NCBI RefSeq assembly: GCF_038396675.1
Contig: NC_088926.1
Location: forward strand, 4,491,001 to 4,555,000
Direction of reading: 5' to 3'
Source: Hydra vulgaris
Taxonomy: Eukaryota; Cnidaria; Hydrozoa; Anthoathecata; Hydridae
DNA: 64,000 bases
Position numbers and translations under genes: made by a program
Shown here: positions 35,992 to 48,255 of the stretch, in pieces
Layout of the letters: every line of letters begins with the position of its first letter
Numbering within the stretch: position 1 is the stretch's first letter
The notes under the pieces: generated by a model
Told to the model about the DNA's origin: nothing
The model's input: only the letters and a program-made list of their open reading frames with translations
The model's database searches: none

Positions 35992-38427
35992 ACACAGGCC
36001 TGCAATGGTTTTCCTCGTTAAAATCTGAGTAACGTTTTTTATAGTTTCTGATGTGCTGAATACGAGAAAAATAATTAAAAAAATCCATCACGTCAGGATT
36101 TTTTGATATGGAATATTTAAGATTTTGCTTTAAAATGTTTGAGCGCCTACCTTTTGAAATGTCTAAAACGTAATTAATTTACTTCAGCTCAATTTTTATT
36201 TCATATAATTAGTGTAAGGGAACATAGAAATTAACGCCAATTAGTAATTTGTTAATGACTACATAATAAGTATTAGTAATTCGCATTAAACATGTCGAAA
36301 ACGGGTCTTTTGGCTTAATTTAGTAATGAGCTCATTATTACATAATGATTTGGTAATATTAACTAATTGTAGTGAATATTATTAGAAAAGGGTGTAATTA
36401 AGATAAACCAAAGGATTTTTGTATAAGTACCCGCACTGATTTAGAAATTTAACAGTTGAAGTGCGCATCTTGCAACATAAACTTTAAAATGGCATCGCGA
36501 AGTTGTTTAAACTCTCCTAATTGTTTCTGTTATATTTGCGGGAAATTTATGTTGATAAAACAACGAAACAGTATTACAGACTTTGTAAAAAATATTTATA
36601 AAAGTTATTTTGGACTCGTTTTAAGTAACCAAGACAAAACTTGGGCACCTCATAAAATTTGTACGACTTGTTTATTAGAACTTCGCAAGTGGTCAAAAGG
36701 ACAGAAAAATAGCTTTAAAATTGTTTCGCCTGTGCTATGGAGAGAGCCTAACGACCATGTTAAAGATTGCTACTTTTGTTGTTGTGACATAACTGGATAC
36801 AATTCAAAAAATAAAAGGGACATAAACTATCCAAACGTGTCATCAGTTACGCTTGCAATATTTGGCGATTCAAAAATGGTGCAGCCCCCGGTTCCAGCTC
36901 TACAAATTGAAAATTCTGGCTGTGATATAGAGGAAGAGGATGTACACCAATCTGATCCTGAATTTCATGGAGATTCTGACGCTTGTCAGCTCTTTTCACA
37001 GTCACATTTAAACGACTTGACAAGAGATTTGAATCTTCCCAAATATGCAGCGGAACTCCTCGGATCACGATTAAAAGAAAGAAATATGCTGGCACCTGGT
37101 ACTTCATTTTGATGGTACCGTCACAGAGAAAAAGATTTTCTTCCATTCTTTGCTGAAGATGAAGACTTAGTGTTCTGTAAAGATATTCAAGGCTTGACGA
37201 AAATGTACGACAATGAATACGATCCTAACGAGTGGAGATTGTTTATTGACTCCTCAAAAAGAAGTTTGAAAGCAGTTCTTCTGCTTCGTTACCTGTTGCA
37301 CATTCTGTCCATTTAAAGGAATGTTATGGAAAAAATTTGGAAAAGCCTTTGACTAATATAGCTTATGAGCAACACGGTTGGATGTTGTGTGGAGATTTGA
37401 AAATCATAAGCATGCTACTAGGCCAACAAGGTGGTTATACAAAATACCCGTGCTTTCTTTGCGAGTGGGATAGCCGGGATAAACAACATCATTGAACCAA
37501 AAAGGAATAGAATCCAAGAACTGAACTAACCCCAGGATTCAAAAACGTACTTAAACAGAGTTTGGTTCCCAGAGAAAAAGTTTTACTGCCACCATTGCAC
37601 ATCAAATTGGGTATAATGAAGCAATTTGTGAAGGCTTTAAATAAAGAGGGGGAAGGCTTCAAATATCTGCATTCAGTTTTTCCATCTTTATCAGAAGCTA
37701 AGATAAAAGAAGGAATTTTCGTCGGCCCTGATATTAGGAAATTAATGTCGGATGAAAAGTTTGATGAAAAACTTAATGATATCGAGTTGCAAGCATGGCA
37801 GTCATTTAAGGAAGGAGTGACAAAATTTTTGGGGAACAATAAAAGCTCCGACTATAAAGAAATAGTGGCCAAAATGATTTCCAATTTGGGTGTAATGGGT
37901 TGTAATATGAGCATTAAACTTCATTTCTTAAATTCTCATATTGATTACTTCCCAGAAAATCTAGGAGCAGTTAGCGAAGAACAAGGCGAAAGATTTCACC
38001 AAGATTTGAAAGAGCGTGAAGTCCGGTATCAAGGAAGATGGAATACCAACATGATGGCGGACTATTGTTGGTTATTGAAGCGCGACGATCCAAACCGGAA
38101 ATTTAAGCGAAAATCGCACAACCGAAGCTTCCAGGAGAAAAGGACCAGGTTCCACAAATGAAATTTAAATGTTATTTAGACTAGTGTTAAGTTGTTATTA
38201 TATTTTAGTAGTTTTTTAAGTTAAAAATAATGTTCTGTTTTAAATATATATTTTTTTATGTGAAATCTTCTGTTTTTTTGCTATTTTCTATCTGTGCCTT
38301 TTTTGAAAAATCTGGAGGTGATAGAGAAAAACTAAGTACATATTCGTAATCAGCGCACCAAAATACCCTAGAATCAGCTATCAAATTCCAGAGAGGAAGT
38401 TATGACTCTCATTTTGCAGGCCTGTGT
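35992..38427 (+). mobile_element. 2.4-kb DNA transposon with CACAGGCCTGCAA ends
   Basis: ACACAGGCCTGCAA at 35992-36005 and its exact complement TTGCAGGCCTGTGT at 38414-38427 enclose one broken gene on the plus strand. Outside the 14-bp repeats the ends do not pair further. The flanks (GATT on the left, TATAA on the right) give no clear target duplication beyond a possible TTA or TA. Superfamily not assigned. Confidence 0.75.
36456..38161 (+). pseudogene. Transposase-like gene of a second unplaced family, broken
   Basis: Begins MKCASCNINFKMASRSC with a Cys-rich, probably zinc-binding N-terminus (NCFCYICGKF, HKICTTCLLEL, KDCYFCCCDITG). A middle part has FHGDSDACQLFSQSHLNDLT and LNLPKYAAELLGSRLKE. 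A TGA at 37110 interrupts GTSF-WYRHREKDFLPFF, then comes WRLFIDSSKRSLKAVLL. A frameshift near 37270 leads to PVAHSVHLKECYG, HGWMLCGDLKIISMLLGQQ and YPCFLCEWDSRD. Two stops (37493, 37508) stand where relatives likely have Trp. Open sequence then runs to the end, with PPLHIKLGIMKQFVKAL, ENLGAVSEEQGERFHQD and MMADYCWLLKRD. I infer acids in FIDSSKRS, CGDLK and SEEQGERFH as a possible catalytic set. Terminal inverted repeats around it support a transposase role. Similar anonymous proteins are remembered from Hydra and arthropods. Confidence 0.75.
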
Positions 38428-38429
38428 TA

Positions 38430-39490
38430 TAACAGTATTTATATATTATAAATAAAAAAAGATTAAAAACGTTTTTTATAAAGGTGTTTTATGTTTACGA
38501 TGTTATTTATTTTATATGAAAAATTGTAATATTGTTTAATCACCGAAATAAAAGTTGAAAAAAAAAAAAAAAAATCAAGAAACAGACAAACTTAAAGTGA
38601 AAATACTAGGTTAAATTATAATATTGGACTCTTTGTAAAATGTACCACAAAATTACCTACTGATCTTACGTATTGTTTGCTAACTGATCTTTAACAGCCT
38701 TATCCGCCCGACGATTTAAAAAGTGACACTTTTAAATACCTAGTATATTCTCGGGTTTTCATATTTACCTAGATAAAAAGGTGATTTGGGTATTTTGTGC
38801 CTAATTTCTTCAACCAGTTTAAAGGAATTTAAGGTGTCTTCATTACTTTTTCAAGAAGTATAAAAGTTTTACTGAATGTGGCAAAAATGATATCTGCTCA
38901 GCTTGGTATTGTGGGGCTCAGCGAGATTCTGAACATTTTGCATCGGCAATAGGAGATCTAAATAAAAATACTCGAAAAAAATTAAAAAAACATCATATAA
39001 AAAAGTTTTGCATTTAAAATTAAAAATGGAAAATAATCGCGACATTAATGTCGCAGAATTATTTGACGAGTTAAAAACTGAATCCACCCTTTAACCTTAA
39101 GAAATTCTTGAACGTCCTCTAAATGCCTTGAACTTTATAAAATCCAGTGGATTGCAAAATGCGGTTGCAAATATTTGGATTTCATTAAGAATAATGCTTA
39201 CAATAACTTATGCTATACTACCTATCGAAATTGAAATAATAATACATAACCGAAATAATTTAAGACATAAGACATAACCGAAATAATTTAGAACTTTGCC
39301 GATTTAAAGGCTAGAAAAATTAACTTTTAGTATTGTATAATGTTTAAATTGGTTCCTGTTTAATTTTATAGATAAATGATTTAATTTCCTTACTTAATTA
39401 ATCCCTTTAAAATGCAGAGCGTTAATATTTATTTTTTCACATCAGGTTTTATTATTAACTACCTAATTACTTACAAATAAAATTCATAGT
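38430..39490. other. Non-coding stretch
   Basis: A+T-rich. A 16-A run lies at ~38560 and a short doubled word (ACATAACCGAAATAATTTA) at ~39244-39290. No gene recognised. Confidence 0.4.
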
Positions 39491-39950
39491 TCATAAGGGG
39501 TGCAATTTAAATCCTTGCCCGGGGTGCTAGAGTTCCTTGGGCCGGCCCTGTAAAGATGAATAATAATATGACAACATTATTTAGTAGTATTAAATGAAAA
39601 CCAATCCATTATAGTAGTAACAGTATTCAAAAAAAAATTAAGAAAACAAAACTTTAAGCATATTCACAATTTGCAAAAAACCCCGCTTTTTTACAAATAT
39701 TTCTATAAAGTCATATTAATACGTAATTAAACTAACGTAACGGGTAACATAACGGTAAAACATAACGCCTTTCATAGACAAAACAAGGCCGTAGACAGCT
39801 AAGCATCTTTGAAACATGAAGAAAACTCCATATCTAAGTATATTCATATATATGAGGAATGAGGATGCTATGCAAAAAATTGCGGTGATTGGAGACTGGG
39901 AACCACAAAAACCCCAAAAGCTTAGCCCCCCAGCTCCAAATAGAGGGCAC

Positions 39951-40198
39951 TAAGTCAAATTTATTATTTTTTTTTCAATCTTAAACTTAATTTATATTTA
40001 TCGACGAATTTCAAATTTAATTCAATTATCTCTTGTTATTCGGTTTTTATGACCTTATATAGTTTACCCCCCTCAAATTGAGGGGGCTATAAACTTTATA
40101 AGGTCATAGAAGCCAATCAGCAAAAGATTATTAAATCAAATTTGAAATTCGTCGATGAATATAAATTAAGTTTGAGGTTGAAAAAAAAAATTTGACTT
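39951..40198. repeat. Fold-back element, arms about 120 bp
   Basis: AAGTCAAATT at 39951 pairs with its complement ending at 40198. CTTAATTTATATTTATCGAC and GAATTTCAAATTT recur inverted in the right arm, and the centre lies near CCCCCCTCAAATTGAGGGGG at 40064-40085. Upstream words match 21948-22193, so it is a repeat family. Confidence 0.85.
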
Positions 40199-40212
40199 AT
40201 TACCCTCCTATA

Positions 40213-40433
40213 GGATGGTCATTTTTAAGTTACCCTGTGCGACTTAAAAAATTTTTATTTTTTATTTTTTTGCTATTTAAATTAAAATAAAAGTTGAAAA
40301 TTAAACAAAAATGTTTTGTTGCAATTTAAAAAAAAAAGGCTTTTATTTTTTGGCAAGCGCTTTATTATGCACTCGCCGAAGTTTTTGCGGGCGTGCGGGC
40401 GAGCGCGAAAGCGCTGGCTAAACGGAGAAGTCT
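40213..40433 (-). mobile_element. SINE family B body fragment
   Basis: AGGATGGTCATTTTTAAGTT, TGCTATTTAAATTAAAATAA, GCTTTATTATGCACTCGCC and GCGCTGGCTAAACGGAGAAG occur in the same order at 51175-51484. G+C-rich words stand out from the surroundings. The tRNA-like head is not present here. Confidence 0.65.
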
Positions 40434-40439
40434 GTGTTA

Positions 40440-41490
40440 TGTAACCGTTATATTAGCGTTTATATATTTTACAGGGTAGTGAAGTATTTCTAACAAGTTT
40501 TATTTTTATTTATTCTTAGTAGAAAGTAATTATACACTTATCCACTTGCTTTCGTAGGTATAAGTTTATATATTTTAAATCTTTGAGTATTTAGAATTAA
40601 AATTTTTCATCTTAGATGGTGAGGGATTGTCCAAAAATTAAGTAACGCAATTTTTGACCGTTTTTTACCCCTAACCCCCCTCCACCTTGTCACAACATCG
40701 TAACTGTTTAGTAACAAGTATGAATAGTCACAAAACCACTAAACCCTACCCCGCTCCCCATCCTTCCAAAGCGTGACATAATTTATGAATGACCCCTTAT
40801 ACAATTTTGACGATATTTATTTGCATTACGGGCCTCTATGAAAAAAATAAGGTGGTAATGCACCACCTATATTTTCTTTGAGATCCATTCTGTTGTTTTT
40901 TTAATTTATATTATTCATTGATATTATTAGCGTGCTAACTCTTATCTAACATATTTTATTAAACAGCAAAATATATACTACTAAAAAAGAAAAAAAAATT
41001 AGGTAATAACACTTTTGTTCATATTCATACTAGGATTAGTAAATCAGTTTGTAATAGTCTTCGATTTCGAAGGAAAAACAAGAAATTCGTCTCGTGTTTT
41101 CAAAGTTATCTGAGGCAAAGATCAAATGATGGTATATTCGTTAGCTAACAAATATACCTTTGATTTTATTTATATAAGGTACATGAACCTTAAAAAAAGC
41201 AATATTGAAATCAGACTCAAAAGAGCAATGAAAAAAAAAGTTTAAACAGAAGTATTTTGTGATATCGTTTGTGGATTCATAAGAAATCGCTAGGACCCTA
41301 ATTATAAACAACTGGTTGAAAAGCTTATGGAAAAATTTTAAGAAAAACTGGATTTTAAGAAAAATTTAAAAGAAACTGGGTTGTTGTAAAGATTTGTAAA
41401 GTTTAGGTTAAGTAAAACTGACACTTTTTTTTTCAAACGAAAATATTTTCTAATTTTTTCGCTTGATGGGAGTCATCAGAATTTGCACAA
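40440..41490. other. Non-coding stretch
   Basis: No exon recognised. Contains C-rich words (CCCCTAACCCCCCTCCACC at ~40669). Broken frames after 41030 show no family motif. Confidence 0.35.
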
Positions 41491-41494
41491 GGTG

Positions 41495-41660
41495 AGGTCC
41501 ATGCTCTGTGTTGGTTTTATGCCATTTCTTTTTAAAGTCAGTTTTTATTCGGCTTTAATAATCACCCAATATTGTTCAGTTGGACGAAGTTCAGGACAAT
41601 TTGCAGGATTGTGTGTTCTAGGTACAAAACTAATACTAATGGCATTGTAGAAGTTTAGAG
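41495..41660 (-). pseudogene. Tc1/mariner transposase C-terminal fragment
   Basis: On the minus strand: AISISFVPRTHNP, then ANCPELRPTEQYWVIIKAE followed by a stop. It matches the end of Tc1-like transposases with the catalytic Glu in the RPTEQYW block. It differs from the copy at 5660 by wording, so it is a different lineage. No N-terminal part was found. Confidence 0.8.
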
Positions 41661-42524
41661 TATAGGCGCCGAGAGTCTTCACGCCGCCCGAGACAGCAGC
41701 CCTGAAAAGGGGCGTCTTCTTTTTCTAATTTTTCGTATATTGTATGACCTCTTTTTTTTTTTTTTTTATAACGAATCTTTTTTAATTGGCGCTCCTTTGA
41801 AATTTACCGCCCGGGACAAACTGCTCCTTTTGTAATGTCTCTAGTCAGAAAAGTTAAAAGTATGCACTCAAGAAAAAAGCAATTATTAAAGCAATTCTTA
41901 TCTTAAGGAAAGATTTTATAGTAAAGAATTAAACTGAAATTGTAAGTTTAAAAACATTTGTAGTAAAAAATTGTTTTATAAATTGTTTATGGGTGTTATA
42001 TGCTTTGTAATTATTCTTACTATATTAGAATATAATATTGAATAAACGTTATTAGACAATAATTTGACCATCCAGTATGGTAGGGAGATGGGGGTCGCGA
42101 GGGAAAGAGTTGAAAATTTTTGTTGATTCCGGTGCATTAGAAAAGAATAAGGGAAGGGAGGAGGGTTGTTTTGGTTGGTCCAAACTATCTAGTAAAGTAA
42201 GGGGGGGGGGGGGAAGTAAAGCGATTTTCAGGTTTTTATTTAATTTTCTTAGATAATTAGTCTTTCAATGTCTTAATCTGTTGTAACTGTGAAATTACGT
42301 TATATATCGATATATTAAATTTACTTTTAAAACTTTACTTATTAAAAGTAAAGTTGTGGCTGGATAGCTCAATAAGGGACGCTACTTTGAATTAGTCTTA
42401 ATGACTATTTGTGGCTGTTCCTATGCTAAGCCAACAATATCTTCGGATATGAGAAAATTGTGTTGAAAAATGTAGCATGAAAGTTCAAATAAATAAATAA
42501 AAAAATAATAAAATAACTTAATAA

Positions 42525-43250
42525 GTAACGCTTAACTCAGAGAAAACAAACTACATATTATTTCATAAAAAAATACAAAAAGAAAATCTACCTCTTAAGT
42601 TGCCTGACCGTATCTTAAACGATAAATTAGTTAAAAAACGAGCCAGTATAAGATTCTTAGGAATTTTTATTGATAAGAATTTATCTTGGCTTCCCCAAAT
42701 AAGATATATTTAATCTAAGATCACCAATAGAATTGGTATGATGTATCAAGTTCGTTCGTATATCAATAAACAAAGTCTCAAACTAATATATTTTGGATTA
42801 ATTCATTGTTAATTTCATCAGTTATGCAAATATATCATGGGCAAGTACTCAACCATCAAAACATAAAAAAATTTATAGCTTGCAAAAACATGCGCGCAAA
42901 ATCATTTACTCCAAAAATAAGCATGAACACGCTAAACCTATAATGAATGATATGAAAATGTTGGATATTTTTGAAATAAAGTTTGAAATAAGTAGAAATG
43001 AAAACTATTATCTAAGTACAAATATAAGTAACACGAATAAACTGCCTTAAAACGTTAATAAATATACTGAATATAGCATTGCATATCGATGTCCAAATAT
43101 ATGGAGTATCTATCAAAAAGGATTTAAATGTATGGGAAAGTCATTAAGTTCATTTAAGTTTTGAATCAAAAAAGAAATTTTCAAGTTTGAGATTCATTTG
43201 TGTTTGAGTAACTCTGAAGTTATTTGAGTCTATTTTTTCAGTTTTTTATC
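42525..43250 (+). pseudogene. LINE reverse transcriptase 3' fragment
   Basis: Plus-strand words LNSEKTNYILFHKK, LPDRILNDKLVKKRASIRFL, GIFIDKNLSWLPQIRYI and INKQSLKLIYFGLIHC lie in frame, followed by many stops with recognisable remnants (WASTQPSK-like, HACAKSF-like in other frames). It is the part after the YADD motif of a non-LTR reverse transcriptase. The upstream half is absent. Confidence 0.8.
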
Positions 43251-43259
43251 TTTATTTGA

Positions 43260-44780
43260 TTTACTGATAAGCGTCACAGTTTTATGCCCATTAGGGTTGT
43301 TAAGATAATATCTATATTCTATTGAATGTATATAAGGGGCTCTATGAAAAGATTGCGATGATGTATTGTTATCTTCATCTTTTTTGAGCCCGTGTCTGTT
43401 TAATTATTTATTTTATAAAGATCATTGTAATAAGAAAAGTTTATATTTTATATTATATATACGAAAACGGTGCTTGTTGACAAAATTTTACTGTCTTCTT
43501 CGTTTTACAGACATATTTTTTCTTTTTTGTATATATGTATGTTGATTATTTTTGTTAAACAGCAAAATATATTAAAAAAATAAAATAAAATTATTTTTAT
43601 TGCATTTAAACAGCCTCCCTAATTTACTTCCGTTTTCAAACAATTTCGCAATTAAATATATAAATTTCAAAAAAAAATCCCCATCGCTCTCCTATGGATC
43701 CACCCTTGAATCAGTCAAAAATCCAGTCAAAATTTGAGTATAAAAAAAGATCAAACTATGATAGGATATTCTAGTTTCAATGAAATGCCACAGTTTTGAT
43801 GGAACAGAACGCTTCTGAAAATAAGGTTCTTTGGGCTCAGAACAAGTTCAGAAATATTTTTAAAGAATCCCCTACCTGTTTGAGTCTCCGGATGACTATT
43901 AGTGCCTGTTTGAGTCTCGGAGACGACTGTTAATGTCTCCGCATGGTGATTAATTGTGATAAATTAGAACTCAAATAAAACTCTCGTCTTTTGTGCCTCA
44001 AGGTTCCGGAAAATATAAACATTAATAAGTATTAATAGAAAATTTTTACTATAGAATTCATGATTATGTTACTATTAATTTAAAGTTGCCTAAAAAGTTG
44101 TATACTTTATTAAAGTAAAGCTTGATTTTATGTAATAGTTAAAAACGAAAAAGTACTTAAAAAGATAACGTTATGCTTTAAATTTTTGCCTGTGTTACGG
44201 ATTATTGTTTTGCACAAATCATAAGGACAGCTAATTCCGTGTATGTGTGGACGTTATATCAAGTTTTTGTTGCTAAATTTACCGTGACAAACATCATCAA
44301 ATAGTGAAACAACAGAAATTATTTTCTGTTGACATACAATTTATTTTTATATACTACTACCTATCATTTTAAGAATTAACATATCTGTTTTATGATTCAA
44401 GCATTTAGTACGAAATAAAATACGTATTTGTATTTTAAATAGTTTGTGATGTATAGTACTGTGGAAATGTTTTATAAAAACTTGTATAGATGTGTGCTAT
44501 TTTATAACTGCTTATTTTACAAACTCAAACTATGTATATTTATTTGAAACTCTAGGATTATTGTTATTTGAATAACAGACATTTTAAACACTTTATTCTA
44601 ATAGAGAGGATAAATATAATACAAAATATATTGATGAAATAAACAAGGTCTTATCAATATCGAGTATATTAATGAAATAATCGAAAACTGAGCCTAAGCC
44701 TATTTTACATTCATTTTTTATAAAAAATCATAAATAGTTTTCTTATCTAAACTTAAATTATAAAATATTGTTAAACCGTT
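43260..44780. other. Non-coding stretch, partly LINE 3' end
   Basis: The first ~200 bp may be the LINE 3' untranslated part (GGGGCTCTATGAAAAGATTG). A short near-duplication CCTGTTTGAGTCTC with GACTGTTA lies at 43876-43930. No host gene recognised. Confidence 0.4.
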
Positions 44781-44783
44781 TAG

Positions 44784-44897
<114 letters not shown>

Positions 44898-45061
44898 TAT
44901 ATATTTATATTAGCAAATTTAGCTGTGCACTGTTCTAATATGTTTTGCGCAATTTAAGTTTTAAAGTACGAACATTAATCCAAACATTTTTTCTGAAATA
45001 TCCTTTGTATGCAGGTAGTACCTACCCAACTTAACTCCTCAGTTAATCTATATATTTAAGC

Positions 45062-45166
45062 CCCCCACAAATAGTTGTTTAAGACATTTTTTAATTGTTT
45101 CACCATAAGTAGGTTCATCAGGAAGCTTCCGGATGAACCTACTGGTGGTGAAACAATTTGTAGAAG

Positions 45167-45242
<76 letters not shown>

Positions 45243-45332
45243 GAAGATTAGCTGCACGTAAAACATCATAAAAAATGTCTTAAACGACTATTTGTGGGGG
45301 GAAGAAAAAAATTAGATTAGTGTCTTTATTAA

Positions 45333-45407
<75 letters not shown>
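45062..45407. repeat. Nested fold-back with (TA)n
   Basis: Outer arms 45062-45092 and 45270-45300 (CCCCCACAAATAGT and its complement) enclose an inner palindrome, 45093-45125 with 45126-45158 (AATTGTTTCACCA arm, centre GAAGCTTC), and a TA tract at 45168-45239. A second TA tract follows at 45337-45407. The inner GTTTCACCA and CATCAGGAAG words also occur in the 17229-17384 palindrome. Confidence 0.88.
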
Positions 45408-45409
<2 letters not shown>

Positions 45410-45967
45410 AGTTGGATTGATGTCACTAAAAAGAATTGTTTTAAAATTAACCATCTTGAATTAGGAGAAAACACACTATAAAGTCAGAAGCGGTTTGCTG
45501 AATTAATTTAAAAAATAATTTTAAAGTTAACGCTAAAAAGTCAGTAGATAGCACTAACAATATAAAAAAAGAATTTAAGTCTTCTTAAAGATGAAATACT
45601 TTGAAGAAAGTGGTTGAATACGATAAATAGTGCTGTAGATTGATCATTGCTTTTAGCAAATGGTTTAAATTTGGATTTAGCAAGCAATGATCTCCTAAAT
45701 TTTCTAATGTTTATATTTGTTCAGCACACTTTATTACTGATGGGTTACTTTTAATTTACATCTTTATTTAGTAGTTGTAAATAAATATCAAAATAATAGT
45801 ACTTTTTGTACCCTTAAATAGCCAAAATAATATGTAGACAGCAATAAAAGGCATCATTTTATTTAAACAGATATTTAAAAGTATGTAAAAATAAAGTAAA
45901 AGCACCTAAAAGACTTAGGTTTTGCAGAAATCTTTTGATTTCGTGGTATAGTCATGTGATTCCAACT

Positions 45968-45969
<2 letters not shown>

Positions 45970-46039
<70 letters not shown>

Positions 46040-46040
46040 G

Positions 46041-46116
<76 letters not shown>
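45970..46116. repeat. (TA)n microsatellite, interrupted
   Basis: TA with TTTA and TG interruptions near 46024-46055. The words ATCCAGTTGGA and TCCAACTGGATA border this tract and the one ending at 45407, so the 560 bp between the two tracts is flanked by an inverted repeat. Confidence 0.9.
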
Positions 46117-46119
<3 letters not shown>

Positions 46120-46332
46120 CTCCTTATATCGTAGTCAAAAGAGACTTATAGTAAAAAAGTCTGTTTAACAATAATTAAGTAACATTTTATTGTCATCAAA
46201 AAATTAAAACAATTAAATTAATGTGGAAGTACATTAAGTTTTATTGTTTCTTAAAAAACCGTTATAATAATAATTAGAAAAGTTTGTTTAATAGTGTTTA
46301 TGTTTTTGTTTTTTTAAAATATATTTTTAAAA

Positions 46333-46880
46333 CATGCATACAAGTGTTGCTTCATTGACTATCTTTTAGCCTGGTGCTACAAGGGAGTGCTGGCTCATCA
46401 ACTATCTTATAACCTGCTGCTACAAGAAAGTGCTGCTACATCGACTATCTTATAGTCTGCTGCTACAAGAAAGTGCTGCTACATCAACTATCTTTTAGCC
46501 TGCTGCTACAAGGAAGTGCTGCTATATTGACTGAGGGTTAGGTTTGGGCATACTATCAATTTAAAAAAAAAAGCTTTATTCAAGTTTTTAAACTTATTCT
46601 GGTCTGGTTTAACTCCTAACTGGTTATCAGAAAGTATGTTTTTTGTTGACACAAAAAAAAATTAAAATGCAAGACCGGAATTTTTTTTTTATTACTTGAT
46701 AAACTGCCTGCCCCAACCAAACCCTCAGTCGATGTAGTAGCACTTCCTTGCGAGTCAGGCTATAAGATAAGTCAATGTAGCAGCACTCCGTTGCAAGTCA
46801 GGCTATTTGTCAGTCGATGTGGCAGCACTCCGTTGCGAGTCAGGCTATAAGATAGTCGATGTAGCAACACTCCGTGCATG
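46333..46880. mobile_element. Fold-back element built of 42-bp tandem units
   Basis: Left half: four units around ACTATCTTTTAGCCTGCTGC and TACAAGGAAGTGCTGCTACA (46345-46530), then CTGAGGGTTAGG. Right half: three to four units of the complement (AGGCTATAAGATAGTCGATG) after AACCCTCAG, to 46880. The outer ends CATGCA and AGTGTTGCT pair. The core is ~150 bp of non-coding DNA. A detached copy of the unit lies at 62677-62733. Confidence 0.85.
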
Positions 46881-47020
46881 ATTTACAGTAAAAAAAATAA
46901 AAATAAAAATATTTTATTCAAAAAAATAAAAATAAAAACATTGTTTATATTATTAAAAACATTCAGAAGGTTTTTAAAAACATTCTGGTCAATTAAATTT
47001 GCGTTTTTGCGGTTTTTTTT

Positions 47021-47357
<337 letters not shown>

Positions 47358-47971
47358 ATTTCTTGTTTCTCTTGCAATAAATGATACCTGCTAGAACTCC
47401 TTTTTGGAGTTCTATCTTTTGGTAGTTGAGGCATGAGCCGACACAGCTGACGACATGAGTTTCAAAGAGGAGAGGCACAATCTTCAATTTTTAAAAAAAC
47501 TCCTCTATATCTAAAATTTTCTTTAAAAAAAAAAAAAAAGTCCTTTTGAAAAAAAAGTGGGAAGAGGGGGCATGTGCCACATCCCTCCCTTTGTCCTTTC
47601 TCATGCAACCAACCCTTAAAGGAAAAATTTAATAGTTAGTTTTAAACTTTTATATATTTTTTATACTTAATGTTAATAATCTACAAATATAAAATAAATT
47701 TTGCATTTCAACCACGTTTTAATGACATCTGAGTGTGTTACTTCCTTTTTTTAAAAAATTTAAATAATGTGCAGAACACCCATATGTTAAAAGGTTTAGA
47801 TATGTTTTATTAAATCCTTCTTTTTTTTTAATTTTCTTTTTGTATGTAATCTTAAGATCTTTAATGACATTACGAATGAGTTCACTGCAATATTTGACTG
47901 TTTTTTTATTTGATGCACAATCAGTTATGCATAAAAGTTAGTCAATCATATGCACTGTGAGCAATAATTTT

Positions 47972-48255
47972 CAGGGCCCCAAACAGGTGGTGTAGGGGTG
48001 TCCCCTACCCCCTCCCAAAGCTGTTGTATATGCATTTGAGTTGGCACATTTATACATTTAGCATTTCAGTTGGCAAGTTTTGAAGTATAGTTGGCAAATG
48101 TCAAATATCGAGGACCTTTTTTTTTTGTCACCTTCTGTATGATCATTTAAAAGCTCAGATTTCTTTTTGCACTTTTTTTTTTTTTTTTAGTCTCTCTAGT
48201 TGGCAAAAAGCACATACAACACCCCTGCATGAGAGACCTCTTCGGGATGGCCCTG
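47972..48255. mobile_element. hAT-type MITE, 284 bp
   Basis: Ends CAGGGCCCC and GGATGGCCCTG give hAT-like CAGGGCC termini. The 8 bp outside are ATAATTTT on the left and ATAATTAT on the right, a target-site duplication with one mismatch. The interior has repeated AGTTGGCA words and no coding capacity. Confidence 0.75.

Noticed and set aside
35515..36032. Plus-strand frames of 68 and 79 codons before the transposon
   Set aside because: The first encodes the telomere-like tract (Asn-Pro repeats); the second has no motif and runs into the transposon terminus.
36847..37839. Minus-strand frames of about 100-116 codons
   Set aside because: Antisense shadows of the pseudogene at 36456-38161.
41645..41850. 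Repeated CCGCCCGRGACA words suggesting short LTRs
   Set aside because: Only ~115 bp apart, no coding between, and no LTR boundary words. Left as an unexplained G+C-rich repeat.
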